Assembly: GCF_900106925.1 (NCBI RefSeq)
Contig: NZ_FNNZ01000018.1
Coordinates: forward strand, 47,521 to 111,520
DNA length: 64,000 bases
Origin: Thiocapsa roseopersicina
GTDB taxonomy: Bacteria > Pseudomonadota > Gammaproteobacteria > Chromatiales > Chromatiaceae
Direction of reading: 5' to 3'
The notes beneath the pieces are model-generated. The model searched no databases and was not told where the DNA came from. It was given only the letters and a program-made list of their open reading frames with translations. The position numbers and the translations under genes were made by a program. This document shows positions 8,776 through 16,930 of this stretch, piece by piece (the first letter of the stretch is position 1; every line of letters starts with the position of its first letter).

Positions 8776-9771
8776 ATGAACCTGCTGTGGCTCCAATCCG
8801 GCGGCTGCGGCGGCTGCACGCTCTCCCTGCTCGGCGCCGAAGCACCGCACCTCTTCGAAACACTCGCCGGCGCCGGGATCCGCATCCTCTGGCATCCCTC
8901 CCTGAGCGAGGCGAGCGGCGGCGAGGTGCTCGACCTGCTCGCCCGCGTCGAGACCGGCGACGTGCCGCTGGACCTGCTCTGCATCGAAGGCGCACTCCTG
9001 CGCGGACCGAACGGCACGGGCGCCTTCCACCGTTTCGCCGGCACCCGAACACCCATGATCGACTGGGTGAGCCGTCTCGCCGCCCGCGCGCACTCCTGTC
9101 TCGCGATCGGCACCTGTGCCGCCTTCGGGGGCGTCACCGCGGGCGGCTCGAACCCCACGGATGCCTGCGGACTCCAATTCGAGGGCACCTACCCCGGCGG
9201 TCTGCTCGGCACCGACTATCGCTCCGGGGCCGGTCTGCCGGTGATCAATGTCGCCGGCTGCCCAACCCATCCCAACTGGGTGACCGAGACACTCATGGCG
9301 ATCGCGTTGGAAGGACTGGCAGTCCGAGACCTGGATGCCTACGCCCGTCCCCGGATGTACGCCGACCAGCTGGTCCATCACGGCTGCCCGCGCAACGAGT
9401 TCTACGAATACAAGGCCAGCGCCCGCGCGCCGTCGGATCTCGGCTGTCTCATGGAGCATCTGGGCTGTCTCGGTACCCAGGCTCATGCCGACTGCAACAC
9501 CCGGCTCTGGAACGGTTCGGGCTCCTGCACACGCGGCGGCTATGCCTGCATCAACTGCACCTCGCCCGAGTTCGAGGAGCCGGGCCATGCCTTTGCGGAG
9601 ACGCCCAGCCTCGCCGGCATCCCGATCGGCCTGCCGACCGACATGCCCAAGGCCTGGTTCGTCGCCCTCTCGTCGCTGGCCAAGGCCGCGACACCGGAGC
9701 GACTGCGCAAGAACGCCGTGTCGGACCATATCGCGGTGCCGCCGACGATCCGGCCGACGAAGTTGCGGTGA
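8776..9771 (+). CDS. hupU: Regulatory [NiFe] hydrogenase small subunit HupU
   Basis: HupU is the Fe-S electron-transfer subunit of the H2-sensing hydrogenase. The 331-residue protein begins directly with the proximal-cluster motif LQSGGCGGCTLSLLG (C11, C14) and has no Tat signal peptide. That separates it from the exported uptake subunit HupS. Further cluster ligands lie in GTCAAFGG, VAGCPTHPNW, HHGCPRNEFYE and GYACINCTSPEFEEPG. It lies 4 bp upstream of hupV. With HupV it forms a cytoplasmic sensor that signals through HupT. Confidence 0.93.
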   Translation: MNLLWLQSGGCGGCTLSLLGAEAPHLFETLAGAGIRILWHPSLSEASGGEVLDLLARVETGDVPLDLLCIEGALLRGPNGTGAFHRFAGTRTPMIDWVSRLAARAHSCLAIGTCAAFGGVTAGGSNPTDACGLQFEGTYPGGLLGTDYRSGAGLPVINVAGCPTHPNWVTETLMAIALEGLAVRDLDAYARPRMYADQLVHHGCPRNEFYEYKASARAPSDLGCLMEHLGCLGTQAHADCNTRLWNGSGSCTRGGYACINCTSPEFEEPGHAFAETPSLAGIPIGLPTDMPKAWFVALSSLAKAATPERLRKNAVSDHIAVPPTIRPTKLR

Positions 9772-9775
9772 TTGG

Positions 9776-11221
9776 ATGACCAGACTCGTCGTAGGTCCAT
9801 TCAACCGCGTCGAGGGCGACCTGGAGGTTCAACTCGAGGTCGCCGACGGGCGGGTGCGCGAAGCCCGCGTCAACTCGCCCCTCTATCGCGGATTCGAGCA
9901 GATCCTGCAAGGCAAGGACCCGCGCGATACCCTGGTGATCGCGCCGCGGATCTGCGGGATCTGCTCGGTCTCTCAGTCCATGGCCGCGGCCTATGCTCTG
10001 GCGGACGCGGCCGGGGTCGCCATGCCGACGAACGGCGCGCTGGCCACCAACCTGGTCCTCGCCTGCGAGAACCTGGCCGACCATCTGACCCATTTCTATC
10101 TGTTCTTCATGCCGGACTTCGCTCGGCCCGCCTATGCCGACCGACCCTGGTATGCGGCCACCGAGAAACGCTTTCGGGCACTGAGCGGCTCGGCAGCGGG
10201 CGAGGTCCTGCCGGCACGCGCGCACTTCATGCACCTCATGGGTCTGCTCGCCGGCAAGTGGCCACACAGCCTGAGCCTGCAACCCGGCGGTACCGCCAAA
10301 CCGGTGCAGGCGCAGGAGCGCATTCGGCTGCTCTCCATCATCGGTGCCTTCAGACGCTTTCTGGAGCGCGAGACCTTCGGCGATCCTTTGGAGGCCGTCG
10401 TCGCACTGGACAGCGCCCGCGCGCTCGACGCCTGGGCTGCGCGCGACCCGGGCCGAGGCGATCTGCGCCGCTTCCTGCAGATCGCGGATGACCTGGGCTT
10501 GGACCGTCTGGGACGCGCGACCGACCGCTTCGTGAGCTACGGCGCCTACCCGAGCGGGGGCACCCGTCTCTTTAAACCCGGCCTCTGGGCAAACGGCCCG
10601 CAGGCGCTGGACCTCGCCTCGATCGCCGAAGACTTGAGCCACAGTTGGATGGCCGGAGGAGGAGGTCCGCTGCATCCCGCCGACGGCGTGACCATCCCGG
10701 ATGCCGAGAAAGCGAACGCCTACACTTGGTGCAAGGCCCCCCGACTCGGCGGCGAGGTCGTCGAGGTCGGCGCACTGGCCCGTCAGCTCGTCGACGGCCA
10801 TCCGCTGATCCGCGACCTGGTGGCCGAATCCGGCGGGAACGTGCGGAATCGGGTGATCGCGCGTCTGCTCGAGCTGGCGCGTGTCCTGATGGCAATGGAG
10901 GACTGGATCAAGGCGATCGCGCCGGGCGAGCCTTTCTGCGAGCAGACCGCGATTCCGGACGAGGCACGCGGCATGGGGCTCGTCGAGGCGGCCCGCGGAA
11001 GCCTGGGGCACTGGCTCGCGATCCGCCGAGGCCGCATCCTCAACTACCAGATCATCGCCCCGACGACCTGGAATTTCTCGCCGCGCGACGCCGCGGGCGT
11101 TCCGGGCGCACTGGAGCAGGCCCTCGTCGGGGCCGAGGTCCGGCCGGGCGAGACCACCCCGGTTGCCGTGCAGCACATCGTGCGCTCCTTCGACCCCTGC
11201 ATGGTCTGCACGGTCCACTAA
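9776..11221 (+). CDS. hupV: Regulatory [NiFe] hydrogenase large subunit HupV
   Basis: HupV holds the Ni-Fe active site. The 481-residue product has the first ligand pair in RICGICS (C60, C63) and the second in DPCMVCTVH (C475, C478). The protein ends exactly at the histidine with no C-terminal extension, as known for HupV/HoxC-type sensors that mature without an endopeptidase. Uptake HupL proteins do carry an extension. The TAA stop (11219-11221) coincides with a TAAACCGCG repeat end. It forms the sensor complex with HupU. Confidence 0.94.
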   Translation: MTRLVVGPFNRVEGDLEVQLEVADGRVREARVNSPLYRGFEQILQGKDPRDTLVIAPRICGICSVSQSMAAAYALADAAGVAMPTNGALATNLVLACENLADHLTHFYLFFMPDFARPAYADRPWYAATEKRFRALSGSAAGEVLPARAHFMHLMGLLAGKWPHSLSLQPGGTAKPVQAQERIRLLSIIGAFRRFLERETFGDPLEAVVALDSARALDAWAARDPGRGDLRRFLQIADDLGLDRLGRATDRFVSYGAYPSGGTRLFKPGLWANGPQALDLASIAEDLSHSWMAGGGGPLHPADGVTIPDAEKANAYTWCKAPRLGGEVVEVGALARQLVDGHPLIRDLVAESGGNVRNRVIARLLELARVLMAMEDWIKAIAPGEPFCEQTAIPDEARGMGLVEAARGSLGHWLAIRRGRILNYQIIAPTTWNFSPRDAAGVPGALEQALVGAEVRPGETTPVAVQHIVRSFDPCMVCTVH

Positions 11222-11235
11222 ACCGCGTCCGCCAC

Positions 11236-11319
11236 TGAACCGCGTCCGGCGGTTCATGTATCGGCCCGTGTTGCGCCGAGCCTCGCGCCCGCCCGATCAC
11301 GACGGAGAGACGCGGTTCA
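11236..11319. repeat. 84-bp element, copy C, with extra half-end
   Basis: Ends TGAACCGCG (11236-11244) and CGCGGTTCA (11311-11319) bound an 84-bp unit. A further TAAACCGCG half-end at 11219-11227 begins with the hupV stop codon, so the right end may belong to a nested or tandem arrangement. Between 11320 and 11412 I see nothing else. Confidence 0.78.
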
Positions 11320-11412
11320 GGATTTTTTTGCTTTTCGGGAGCCCGTCGTCGACCGCCTGCAATCGTCGCGAAGCGGCGACACCCCGGGATCGACGACTTG
11401 CAGTCGCCTTCT

Positions 11413-11727
11413 TCAATCCGGCCAAACCCTTCGACGACTCTGATAAGCCGTCACCGCTGGGACAGCGGCAGCCCCGGAAGCCGGGCGTTTCCGCGCAACG
11501 GGCCGCGCGGCGGCGCTCGTCCCGGTCGACTTCGGACGCTGCGCCGGGGACGATGCCTTCGCACTCGCGGCCGTTTGCTCGCCTGCCGGCTCGGCATCAC
11601 CCGGCTGATCCGCCCCGCTCTTGGCCTTGCGGATGGATGCAACCAGTCGGCGTTCCGTGCGCGTGCTGTTGGACGTGCTATTGGGAGACGTTCTCTTGGC
11701 AGATGTTCTCTTGGGAGGCGTTGTCAT
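11413..11727 (-). CDS. Possible basic disordered protein overlapping parA
   Basis: A 104-residue reading frame starts inside the 3' end of the parA-like gene (50-bp overlap, different frame) and runs on past it. The product is rich in Lys, Arg, Ser, Thr, Ala and Pro, lacks hydrophobic stretches and looks intrinsically disordered. No family is recognised. Small disordered partners encoded right after ParA-type ATPases are known in cargo-positioning pairs such as McdA/McdB, which is the only functional hint. In GC-rich DNA such a frame could also be spurious. Confidence 0.4.
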   Translation of the reverse strand: MTTPPKRTSAKRTSPNSTSNSTRTERRLVASIRKAKSGADQPGDAEPAGEQTAASAKASSPAQRPKSTGTSAAARPVARKRPASGAAAVPAVTAYQSRRRVWPD

Positions 11728-12352
11728 GGTCGAAGATCTCCGCGATCAGCTCGTTGATCTCGGCCACCGCGGCGGCACCGCGACGGCCTGCTTGGAAGAC
11801 GGTGCGCCCCTCGAGCACACAGAGACGATGGATGGAGCGGCGCTGCAGGGAGGCTCGGGCGACCGGCAGATCCAGCTCAGCGACGGCCTCGGGCATCAGG
11901 CGCGAGAGGGTCGTACGCGGCTCCATCTGGCTCATCACGATCAAGGCGCGCAGTCGCGGGTTCTCGGGGCGAATCGCCTCGATGATGCGGGCGAGATGAC
12001 TCGTTGCCCAGAGGTCCATCGGCGAGGGTTGGAGCGGGATCAGCGCATGGTCGGCCAGGCGCAGTGCGTGCTCGGTTTGCGGTGCCTTGATGGACGGGGG
12101 GCAGTCGATGACGACATGGTCGTGAACATCGCAAAGGGCCTGGACCGTCTTCTCGAGCCCGAAGGCCGCGGCCACCACGGCGGGCAACGCGGCGTCCTCG
12201 TCCCCGATCAGGCGCCATTGATAGGCGGACTGCTGGGGATCGGCATCGACGATGACGACCGATCCCCGCCGAGCCAGACCCGCCGCGAGATTCAAGGACA
12301 AGGTCGTCTTGCCGGTACCGCCCTTATTGCCGACGACGGCCACGATGCTCAT
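11678..12352 (-). CDS. ParA/MinD-family ATPase
   Basis: The 224-residue product begins MSIVAVVGNKGGTGKTTL, a deviant Walker A motif with signature lysine K10 and catalytic K15. It continues with VIVDADPQQSA and VVIDCPPSI (switch regions). ParA-type ATPases dimerise on ATP, bind nucleoid DNA and position plasmids, chromosomes or protein cargo. It is short for a chromosomal ParA and has no N-terminal HTH; no ParB or parS is seen nearby, so an orphan cargo-positioning role is more likely. The start at 12352 puts Walker A at its usual place. The C-terminus (NASQENICQENVSQ) is repetitive. Confidence 0.85.
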   Translation of the reverse strand: MSIVAVVGNKGGTGKTTLSLNLAAGLARRGSVVIVDADPQQSAYQWRLIGDEDAALPAVVAAAFGLEKTVQALCDVHDHVVIDCPPSIKAPQTEHALRLADHALIPLQPSPMDLWATSHLARIIEAIRPENPRLRALIVMSQMEPRTTLSRLMPEAVAELDLPVARASLQRRSIHRLCVLEGRTVFQAGRRGAAAVAEINELIAEIFDHDNASQENICQENVSQ

Positions 12353-12539
12353 CGGACGCCCTCGTGTCGGAGGCATCGCGGCGACAAGGGGACAAGCGGC
12401 ACGGGCTTCGTCAAGGTCTCGACCTCGGCCATCGGCAGACATTGGAGCTGGGTCAAGGCTAGGCGCTGCGATCGAGCGGCGTCAAGCGCCGAGACTGGTT
12501 TACACTTGGGTCTTGTCCCGTTCTGCCGATGACCCGCCC

Positions 12540-12671
12540 ATGTCGACGCCACTCTACGAAAAGGACTTCCATCAATGGCTGGAGCACACCGCCGACCTCG
12601 TTCGCGAGGGTCGCTTCGAGGAGATCGATCGCGAGGTTCTGATCGACGAGACCTTCTTCCCCGAGTCCTGA
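12540..12671 (+). pseudogene. Truncated DUF29-family gene
   Basis: The 43-codon frame reads MSTPLYEKDFHQWLEHTADL and continues to EIDREVLIDETFFPES. The first 36 residues match the N-terminus of DUF29 proteins, which normally run to about 140 residues. The last residues resemble the FPES segment near the family's C-terminus, which suggests an internal deletion followed by a stop. DUF29 function is unknown. The remnant lies divergently from the parA-like gene and 4 bp before the next gene. Confidence 0.6.
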
Positions 12672-12675
12672 TCGA

Positions 12676-15600
12676 TTGCCCGAATCAAAAGACCATCTCG
12701 CCGGCTCGCCGCGACCGGCAAGGCGCCGTGCGCTCCTCGTCGCGGCGATCCTCCTCGGGCTGACTGCGGCAATCGCGCTTTCGTTCCATCCCCTGCTGAA
12801 CAGCCGTTGGCTTCAGGAGCGCCTTTCCGAGCACAGCGGCCTGAGCATCACCTGGGAGTCGGCTCGTCTTCGCCCGAGCGGACAGCTCCGGCTCCGCGCC
12901 TTGCGCATCGAGCGCGATGATCCGGACTGGCCCGTCGCCCTCGCCCTGCATCAGGCGTCCGCGCAACTGGATCTGCGCGCGCTCCTGCGCCGAGAGCTGC
13001 GGGTTCTGAGGCTCGATGCCGAGGGCATTCGCTCGCTGCGCTTCGGGAATTACCGGCTGGAGGGCGACGGCGACCTGTCGCTCGAAGGTGCCGCGTTGCG
13101 CGCCGATCGAATCGACATCGAGAGCCTGCGTTTCGACCTGTCCAAGGCCAGCGTGCTGCGCGAGGAGGCGGTCTTGTCGCGTGATCTGGCGATTGCCGCA
13201 CGCGTGCAGCTTGCACCGCTCGTTGTCGCCGAAAACCCGGGCGTGCAGATCCTGCGTTTCGTCTCCGGCAATCTGACCCTTTCGGCGAAGGCCGATGCCT
13301 GGGATCTCTTCAACGATTACCTGCAAGAGATCCCCTGGCTGAGCCTGTCCGGGCATGGCGACCTCACGGCCGCGCTGTCGATCGATCGGGGCCACCTTGA
13401 GCCCGGCAGCCGGCTGCGGCTGGACTCGCCCGCGCTCGGCGTAACGCTGCAACCCGGCACGGAGCCAGGGGCCGATGCCAATGGCGCACCGCGACCGATC
13501 GGCGACGACACCCTCTACCGGCTCGCCGGCGCCGGCCGCGTCGAGCTTCAGGTGGTCTCCAAGGCGGCGGGCCAAACCGAGACGATCCTCGGCGTCGACC
13601 TCACCGACGTGGAGATGCGCGACCAAGGCGAGGACACGCGCTTCCTCGATAGCCGAGCGTTTCGCCTGGAGTCTCGCATCGCCGGGGCAGACCTCCTCCA
13701 ACCCCCGGACCTGCCCGAGCAGACCTCGCTCAGATGGACATCGGCCGTCGTCCCGGATATCGCCGTCTTCTCGCGCTATCTCCCGCCGGGCAGTCCGGTT
13801 GCTCTGCGCGGCGGGCTGGCCGGACTCGATGCCGTCCTCACCTGGGAGGGCGACCGGCTGCATGGCGCGCTCGACCTGCATGGCGACGACGTCCGACTCT
13901 CCCTGCTGGAGACCGACGTCGAGGGCAAGCTCAACCTCGACCTGCGCATCAACGGCCTGGAACCGACCGATCAGACACTGGACCTCTCGGGCACCCGGCT
14001 ACAGTTGGAAGCGATCGCCGGCGCGCAGCCGCAAACGTCGGTCCCCTTGATCACCCGATTCAGCCTCGACGATGCCAGGTTCAGGCTCACGCGCCCCATC
14101 GCGGAGTTACGGGCGATGGATCATCGCCCCGATCCACTTCCCATCGATGGACGGCTCCTGGTTTCGGGCGAGGTCAACCACCTGGGCTTCTTCGACGCCT
14201 TTCTCAGCAATGCCCTGGGTGGCCGCGGCATCCGACTCGACGGCAGCGGCACCCTGATCACCGAGCTGAACGTCGTCGACAGCACGCCGGCGAGCGGCAG
14301 CCGTCTGACGGTCGAGGCGAGGACGCTGAGCGCCAGCCTCCTGGACTTCGAGATCGGCGGCACCGGCGCACTCGATGCCCGGTGGCTGGACGGCGACGCG
14401 GGCGAGACGCTGACGCTGGAGACCCGCTTTACGGAAGCCAGCCTCCAGCATCGGGACGAGTCCCGACCCCTGCTCGACTCGGCCTGCATCGAACTGGAGA
14501 TCGAAGCACCCGCGCCGTCCGGCCAAGCCTTGGCCGACCTCTCGACCGATGCCGCCCGAGTGGCCGTGCGCTGGGATGGCGCTCGAATGCCCGACGTCGG
14601 CGTGCTCAACCGCTATCTTCCGGAGCAGGCGCCCTTTCGATTCCGCGGCGGCAGCGCCGTGAGCGAGGGCCTGCTCCGACTCGACGCGCAGCAGGTCAGC
14701 GGCGCGCTGCAGCTCAAGGGGAAAGGCATCGGCGGCGAGCTCTTCGAGACCGCGATCGAGGGCGGCTTGAGCCTCGACCTCGAGCTGCGGAACCTGCGAC
14801 TGGACGGCAGCGCGCTCGACCTCTCAGGCACCCACGTCGAGCTGCACGCCGCGGGGGATGCCCGCAACGAGCGACTGCGCACGGTACTGAACCTCAAGGA
14901 AGCCCGCTTCACCGACTGGCTGGATGCAGCGAACAAACCCAACCGGGCCATGCAAGGCCGAATCCTGCTCGAGGGGCGCGTCACCCAACTCGGCTTTCTG
15001 GACAACTTTCTGCCGCGCGAGCACGGCGTGCGTGTGCGCGGCGAAGGGCGGATCGATGCCGACCTCATCCTTGGCCACGCGACAATCGCGCCCGGCAGCC
15101 GGGTGCGGATCGACGCCACCCCGCTCCAGGTCGACTTTCTGGACTATCGCGCAGAGGGCGACGGCCGACTGAGTCTCGAAACCGACGGCCGCGCCCGCGA
15201 TCCGGGCGCCGCGCTGGAGCTGACACTCCCCCGCTTCGCCCTCGGACGCCGGGATGGCTCGGAGAGCTACATCGAGGGCCAGGACCTCAGCCTCGAAAGC
15301 CGCACACCCAGTCTGAAGCGCGCGACCGGAACCCGCTCGGCCCGCAACACGACCACCCGGATCAGGCTGCCCAAGGCACAGCTGAGAGACCTCTCCGTCT
15401 ACAACCGCTACCTTCCGAAAGACGCCGGCCTCGCGCTGCTCGCCGGCAGCGCGGACCTGAGCATGTTGTTCAATCTCGAAGGTCAAGAAGCCGAAGGCGA
15501 GATCAACCTGCACAGCCGCGACACGCGCATCCGTATGGACACCCAAGAGCTCGGCGGCAACCTCACGCTGGAGGCCCGGCTGCGCGAGGGCGACATCGCC

Positions 15601-16077
15601 TCCATGACCTTCGATGCCTCGGGATCGCGCATACGGCTCGACGGGATGACGCTCACGGAAACCGACGGCAGCGAGACCACCGATTGGTGGGCACAGCTGC
15701 AGCTCGACGAGGCTCGCCTGGTCTGGGCCGAGCCGCTCCGGCTCGAATCCCGCCTGGCGCTCGGCATGCGCGACACCGGCCTGCTGGCCCGACTCTTCGT
15801 CGCCCAAGCCCGCGAGCGCGATTGGCTCGGACAGCTTCTGACCGTCCCCGACGTCAAGGGCACCGCCAGGGTCCGGCTGCGCGACGAGAGTATCCATCTC
15901 TGGAATGCGCGTCTCAGCGCCGGCCCGCTCGTCCTCTTCGCCGACCTGAAGATGCAGGACTCGCTGCTCAACGGCGAACTCTCCGCCGTGATTCAGCCGT
16001 TCAGCGTCTCCATCAGCCTCACCGACAGCAGGCCGAAGCTGCATCTCATCAACTCGCCCGGTCTTTCCGGAGATTGA
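12676..16077 (+). CDS. Large AsmA/TamB-like envelope protein
   Basis: This 1133-residue protein starts at a TTG. It has a basic N-terminus, one membrane segment (about residues 18-38, ALLVAAILLGLTAAIAL) and a long, predicted periplasmic beta-rich region. That layout, with LSEHSGLSITWESARL right after the anchor, is like AsmA/YhdP/TamB proteins, which bridge inner and outer membrane in lipid transport. Three repeated blocks can be seen, beginning near residues 365, 645 and 910 with [F/V]xxRYLP, each followed by a Gly-rich turn and alternating strands. No catalytic motif is evident. Family membership is inferred from architecture only. Confidence 0.65.
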   Translation: MPESKDHLAGSPRPARRRALLVAAILLGLTAAIALSFHPLLNSRWLQERLSEHSGLSITWESARLRPSGQLRLRALRIERDDPDWPVALALHQASAQLDLRALLRRELRVLRLDAEGIRSLRFGNYRLEGDGDLSLEGAALRADRIDIESLRFDLSKASVLREEAVLSRDLAIAARVQLAPLVVAENPGVQILRFVSGNLTLSAKADAWDLFNDYLQEIPWLSLSGHGDLTAALSIDRGHLEPGSRLRLDSPALGVTLQPGTEPGADANGAPRPIGDDTLYRLAGAGRVELQVVSKAAGQTETILGVDLTDVEMRDQGEDTRFLDSRAFRLESRIAGADLLQPPDLPEQTSLRWTSAVVPDIAVFSRYLPPGSPVALRGGLAGLDAVLTWEGDRLHGALDLHGDDVRLSLLETDVEGKLNLDLRINGLEPTDQTLDLSGTRLQLEAIAGAQPQTSVPLITRFSLDDARFRLTRPIAELRAMDHRPDPLPIDGRLLVSGEVNHLGFFDAFLSNALGGRGIRLDGSGTLITELNVVDSTPASGSRLTVEARTLSASLLDFEIGGTGALDARWLDGDAGETLTLETRFTEASLQHRDESRPLLDSACIELEIEAPAPSGQALADLSTDAARVAVRWDGARMPDVGVLNRYLPEQAPFRFRGGSAVSEGLLRLDAQQVSGALQLKGKGIGGELFETAIEGGLSLDLELRNLRLDGSALDLSGTHVELHAAGDARNERLRTVLNLKEARFTDWLDAANKPNRAMQGRILLEGRVTQLGFLDNFLPREHGVRVRGEGRIDADLILGHATIAPGSRVRIDATPLQVDFLDYRAEGDGRLSLETDGRARDPGAALELTLPRFALGRRDGSESYIEGQDLSLESRTPSLKRATGTRSARNTTTRIRLPKAQLRDLSVYNRYLPKDAGLALLAGSADLSMLFNLEGQEAEGEINLHSRDTRIRMDTQELGGNLTLEARLREGDIASMTFDASGSRIRLDGMTLTETDGSETTDWWAQLQLDEARLVWAEPLRLESRLALGMRDTGLLARLFVAQARERDWLGQLLTVPDVKGTARVRLRDESIHLWNARLSAGPLVLFADLKMQDSLLNGELSAVIQPFSVSISLTDSRPKLHLINSPGLSGD

Positions 16078-16255
16078 CAAGCACCGACCATGGGGTCTAG
16101 CGTCGATCGGTCGCCGAAGCCCGTCCCACCGCGGCATCGGCGTCCTTCAACGCATCGTTGTTCTCTTCGTTGCGGACAACGGCTCGCCGTCTCCCCGCCG
16201 GTTTCCCTCCCGCCGGGGAATCACCGTTTCATCGACAAGGAGCATTGGTCCGAGA

Positions 16256-16669
16256 ATGAACGCATACAGAAGCGGTTTCGGAAGAATCAGCATGATTGCG
16301 ACAGGCGGCGCTCTGGCGCTCTCCGCACTGCTCGCCTTGGCCGGCTGCGCCGCGATCCAGCAATCGGAGGCCCAGAGCACGGAGCGGACGTTGGCCGCCG
16401 CCGGATTCCAGATGCAGTTCGCCAAGACACCGGATCAGATGGCGAAGGTTACGGCTCTGCCCCAACGCAAGCTCACCCGCACCACGGGGCCGGACGGCGC
16501 GCTGCGCTTCGTCTGGGCCGACGCGACCGACTGCCAATGCCTCTATGTCGGGACCCAAGCGGCGTACGACCGCTATCAAAAGCTCGGCGTCCAGCAGGAA
16601 ATCGCAGAGGAGAACGAGATGGCCTCGATGGATTGGGACTCTTGGGGCGGCTGGGGGCCTTGGTGGTGA
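16256..16669 (+). CDS. Small predicted lipoprotein
   Basis: The 137-residue product has a signal peptide ending in the lipobox LALAGC (Cys31), so it is probably acylated and attached to a membrane. ATG codons at 16256 and 16292 are both possible starts; AAGGAG at about 16239 favours the first. The mature part has no recognised family. It contains a conserved-looking CQCLYVGTQAAY segment and ends in a Trp/Gly-rich tail (DWDSWGGWGPWW). The gap upstream (16078-16255) shows no gene. Confidence 0.75.
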   Translation: MNAYRSGFGRISMIATGGALALSALLALAGCAAIQQSEAQSTERTLAAAGFQMQFAKTPDQMAKVTALPQRKLTRTTGPDGALRFVWADATDCQCLYVGTQAAYDRYQKLGVQQEIAEENEMASMDWDSWGGWGPWW

Positions 16670-16676
16670 CCTGCTC

Positions 16677-16761
16677 TAAACCGCGCCCGGTTTGATATGC
16701 GAGGTTTGCGGCTTGGATCGGCCTCGCGCCGATCAAAAAACCTTGGAATCGACGCGGTTTA
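16677..16761. repeat. 84-bp element, copy D
   Basis: Ends TAAACCGCG (16677-16685) and CGCGGTTTA (16753-16761) bound an 85-bp unit beginning 8 bp after the lipoprotein stop. The centre forms a short hairpin, GATCGG-CCTCGCG-CCGATC. The central CCTCGCG is shared with copies A and C. Confidence 0.8.
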
Positions 16762-16776
16762 GGTGATTCAATTCGC

Positions 16777-16818
16777 AAAAAAAAGATGCGTGACACCGCT
16801 CCGGCGGTGTCACGCATC
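16777..16818 (-). terminator. Rho-independent terminator of the CLC-fusion transcript
   Basis: A perfect 15-bp stem (GATGCGTGACACCGC with its complement, 16785-16818) has a 4-base loop and is flanked by A8 at 16777-16784. Read on the minus strand this is a GC-rich hairpin followed by T8, about 110 bp after the stop of the CLC-fusion gene. Confidence 0.85.
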
Positions 16819-16859
16819 TACTAGCGCTCCACGCCGAGACCCTCCACAGCCCGTAACCC

Positions 16860-16890
16860 GTAGGTCGGATTAGCGCAGCGTAATCCGACA
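16860..16890. repeat. REP-like palindrome, copy 2
   Basis: The sequence GTAGGTCGGATTAGCGCAGC followed by GTAATCCGACA is the classic form of this REP. Arms TCGGATTA and TAATCCGA flank the AGCGCAGCG centre. It lies between the terminator and the 3' end of the CLC-fusion gene. Confidence 0.85.
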
Positions 16891-16930
16891 GCAAGACGCC
16901 TCAACGACCAAGCGTAAGCGGCGGGCCGCC

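Noticed and set aside
8776..11221. Uptake hydrogenase HupSL instead of HupUV
   Set aside because: The small subunit has no Tat signal peptide and the large subunit ends at DPCMVCTVH without the cleaved extension; hupT directly upstream also fits the sensor form.
13734..16100. A 788-codon plus-strand frame inside the AsmA-like gene
   Set aside because: The translation is dominated by Arg, Pro and Ala with no domain, while the overlapping frame has a membrane anchor and repeated motifs.
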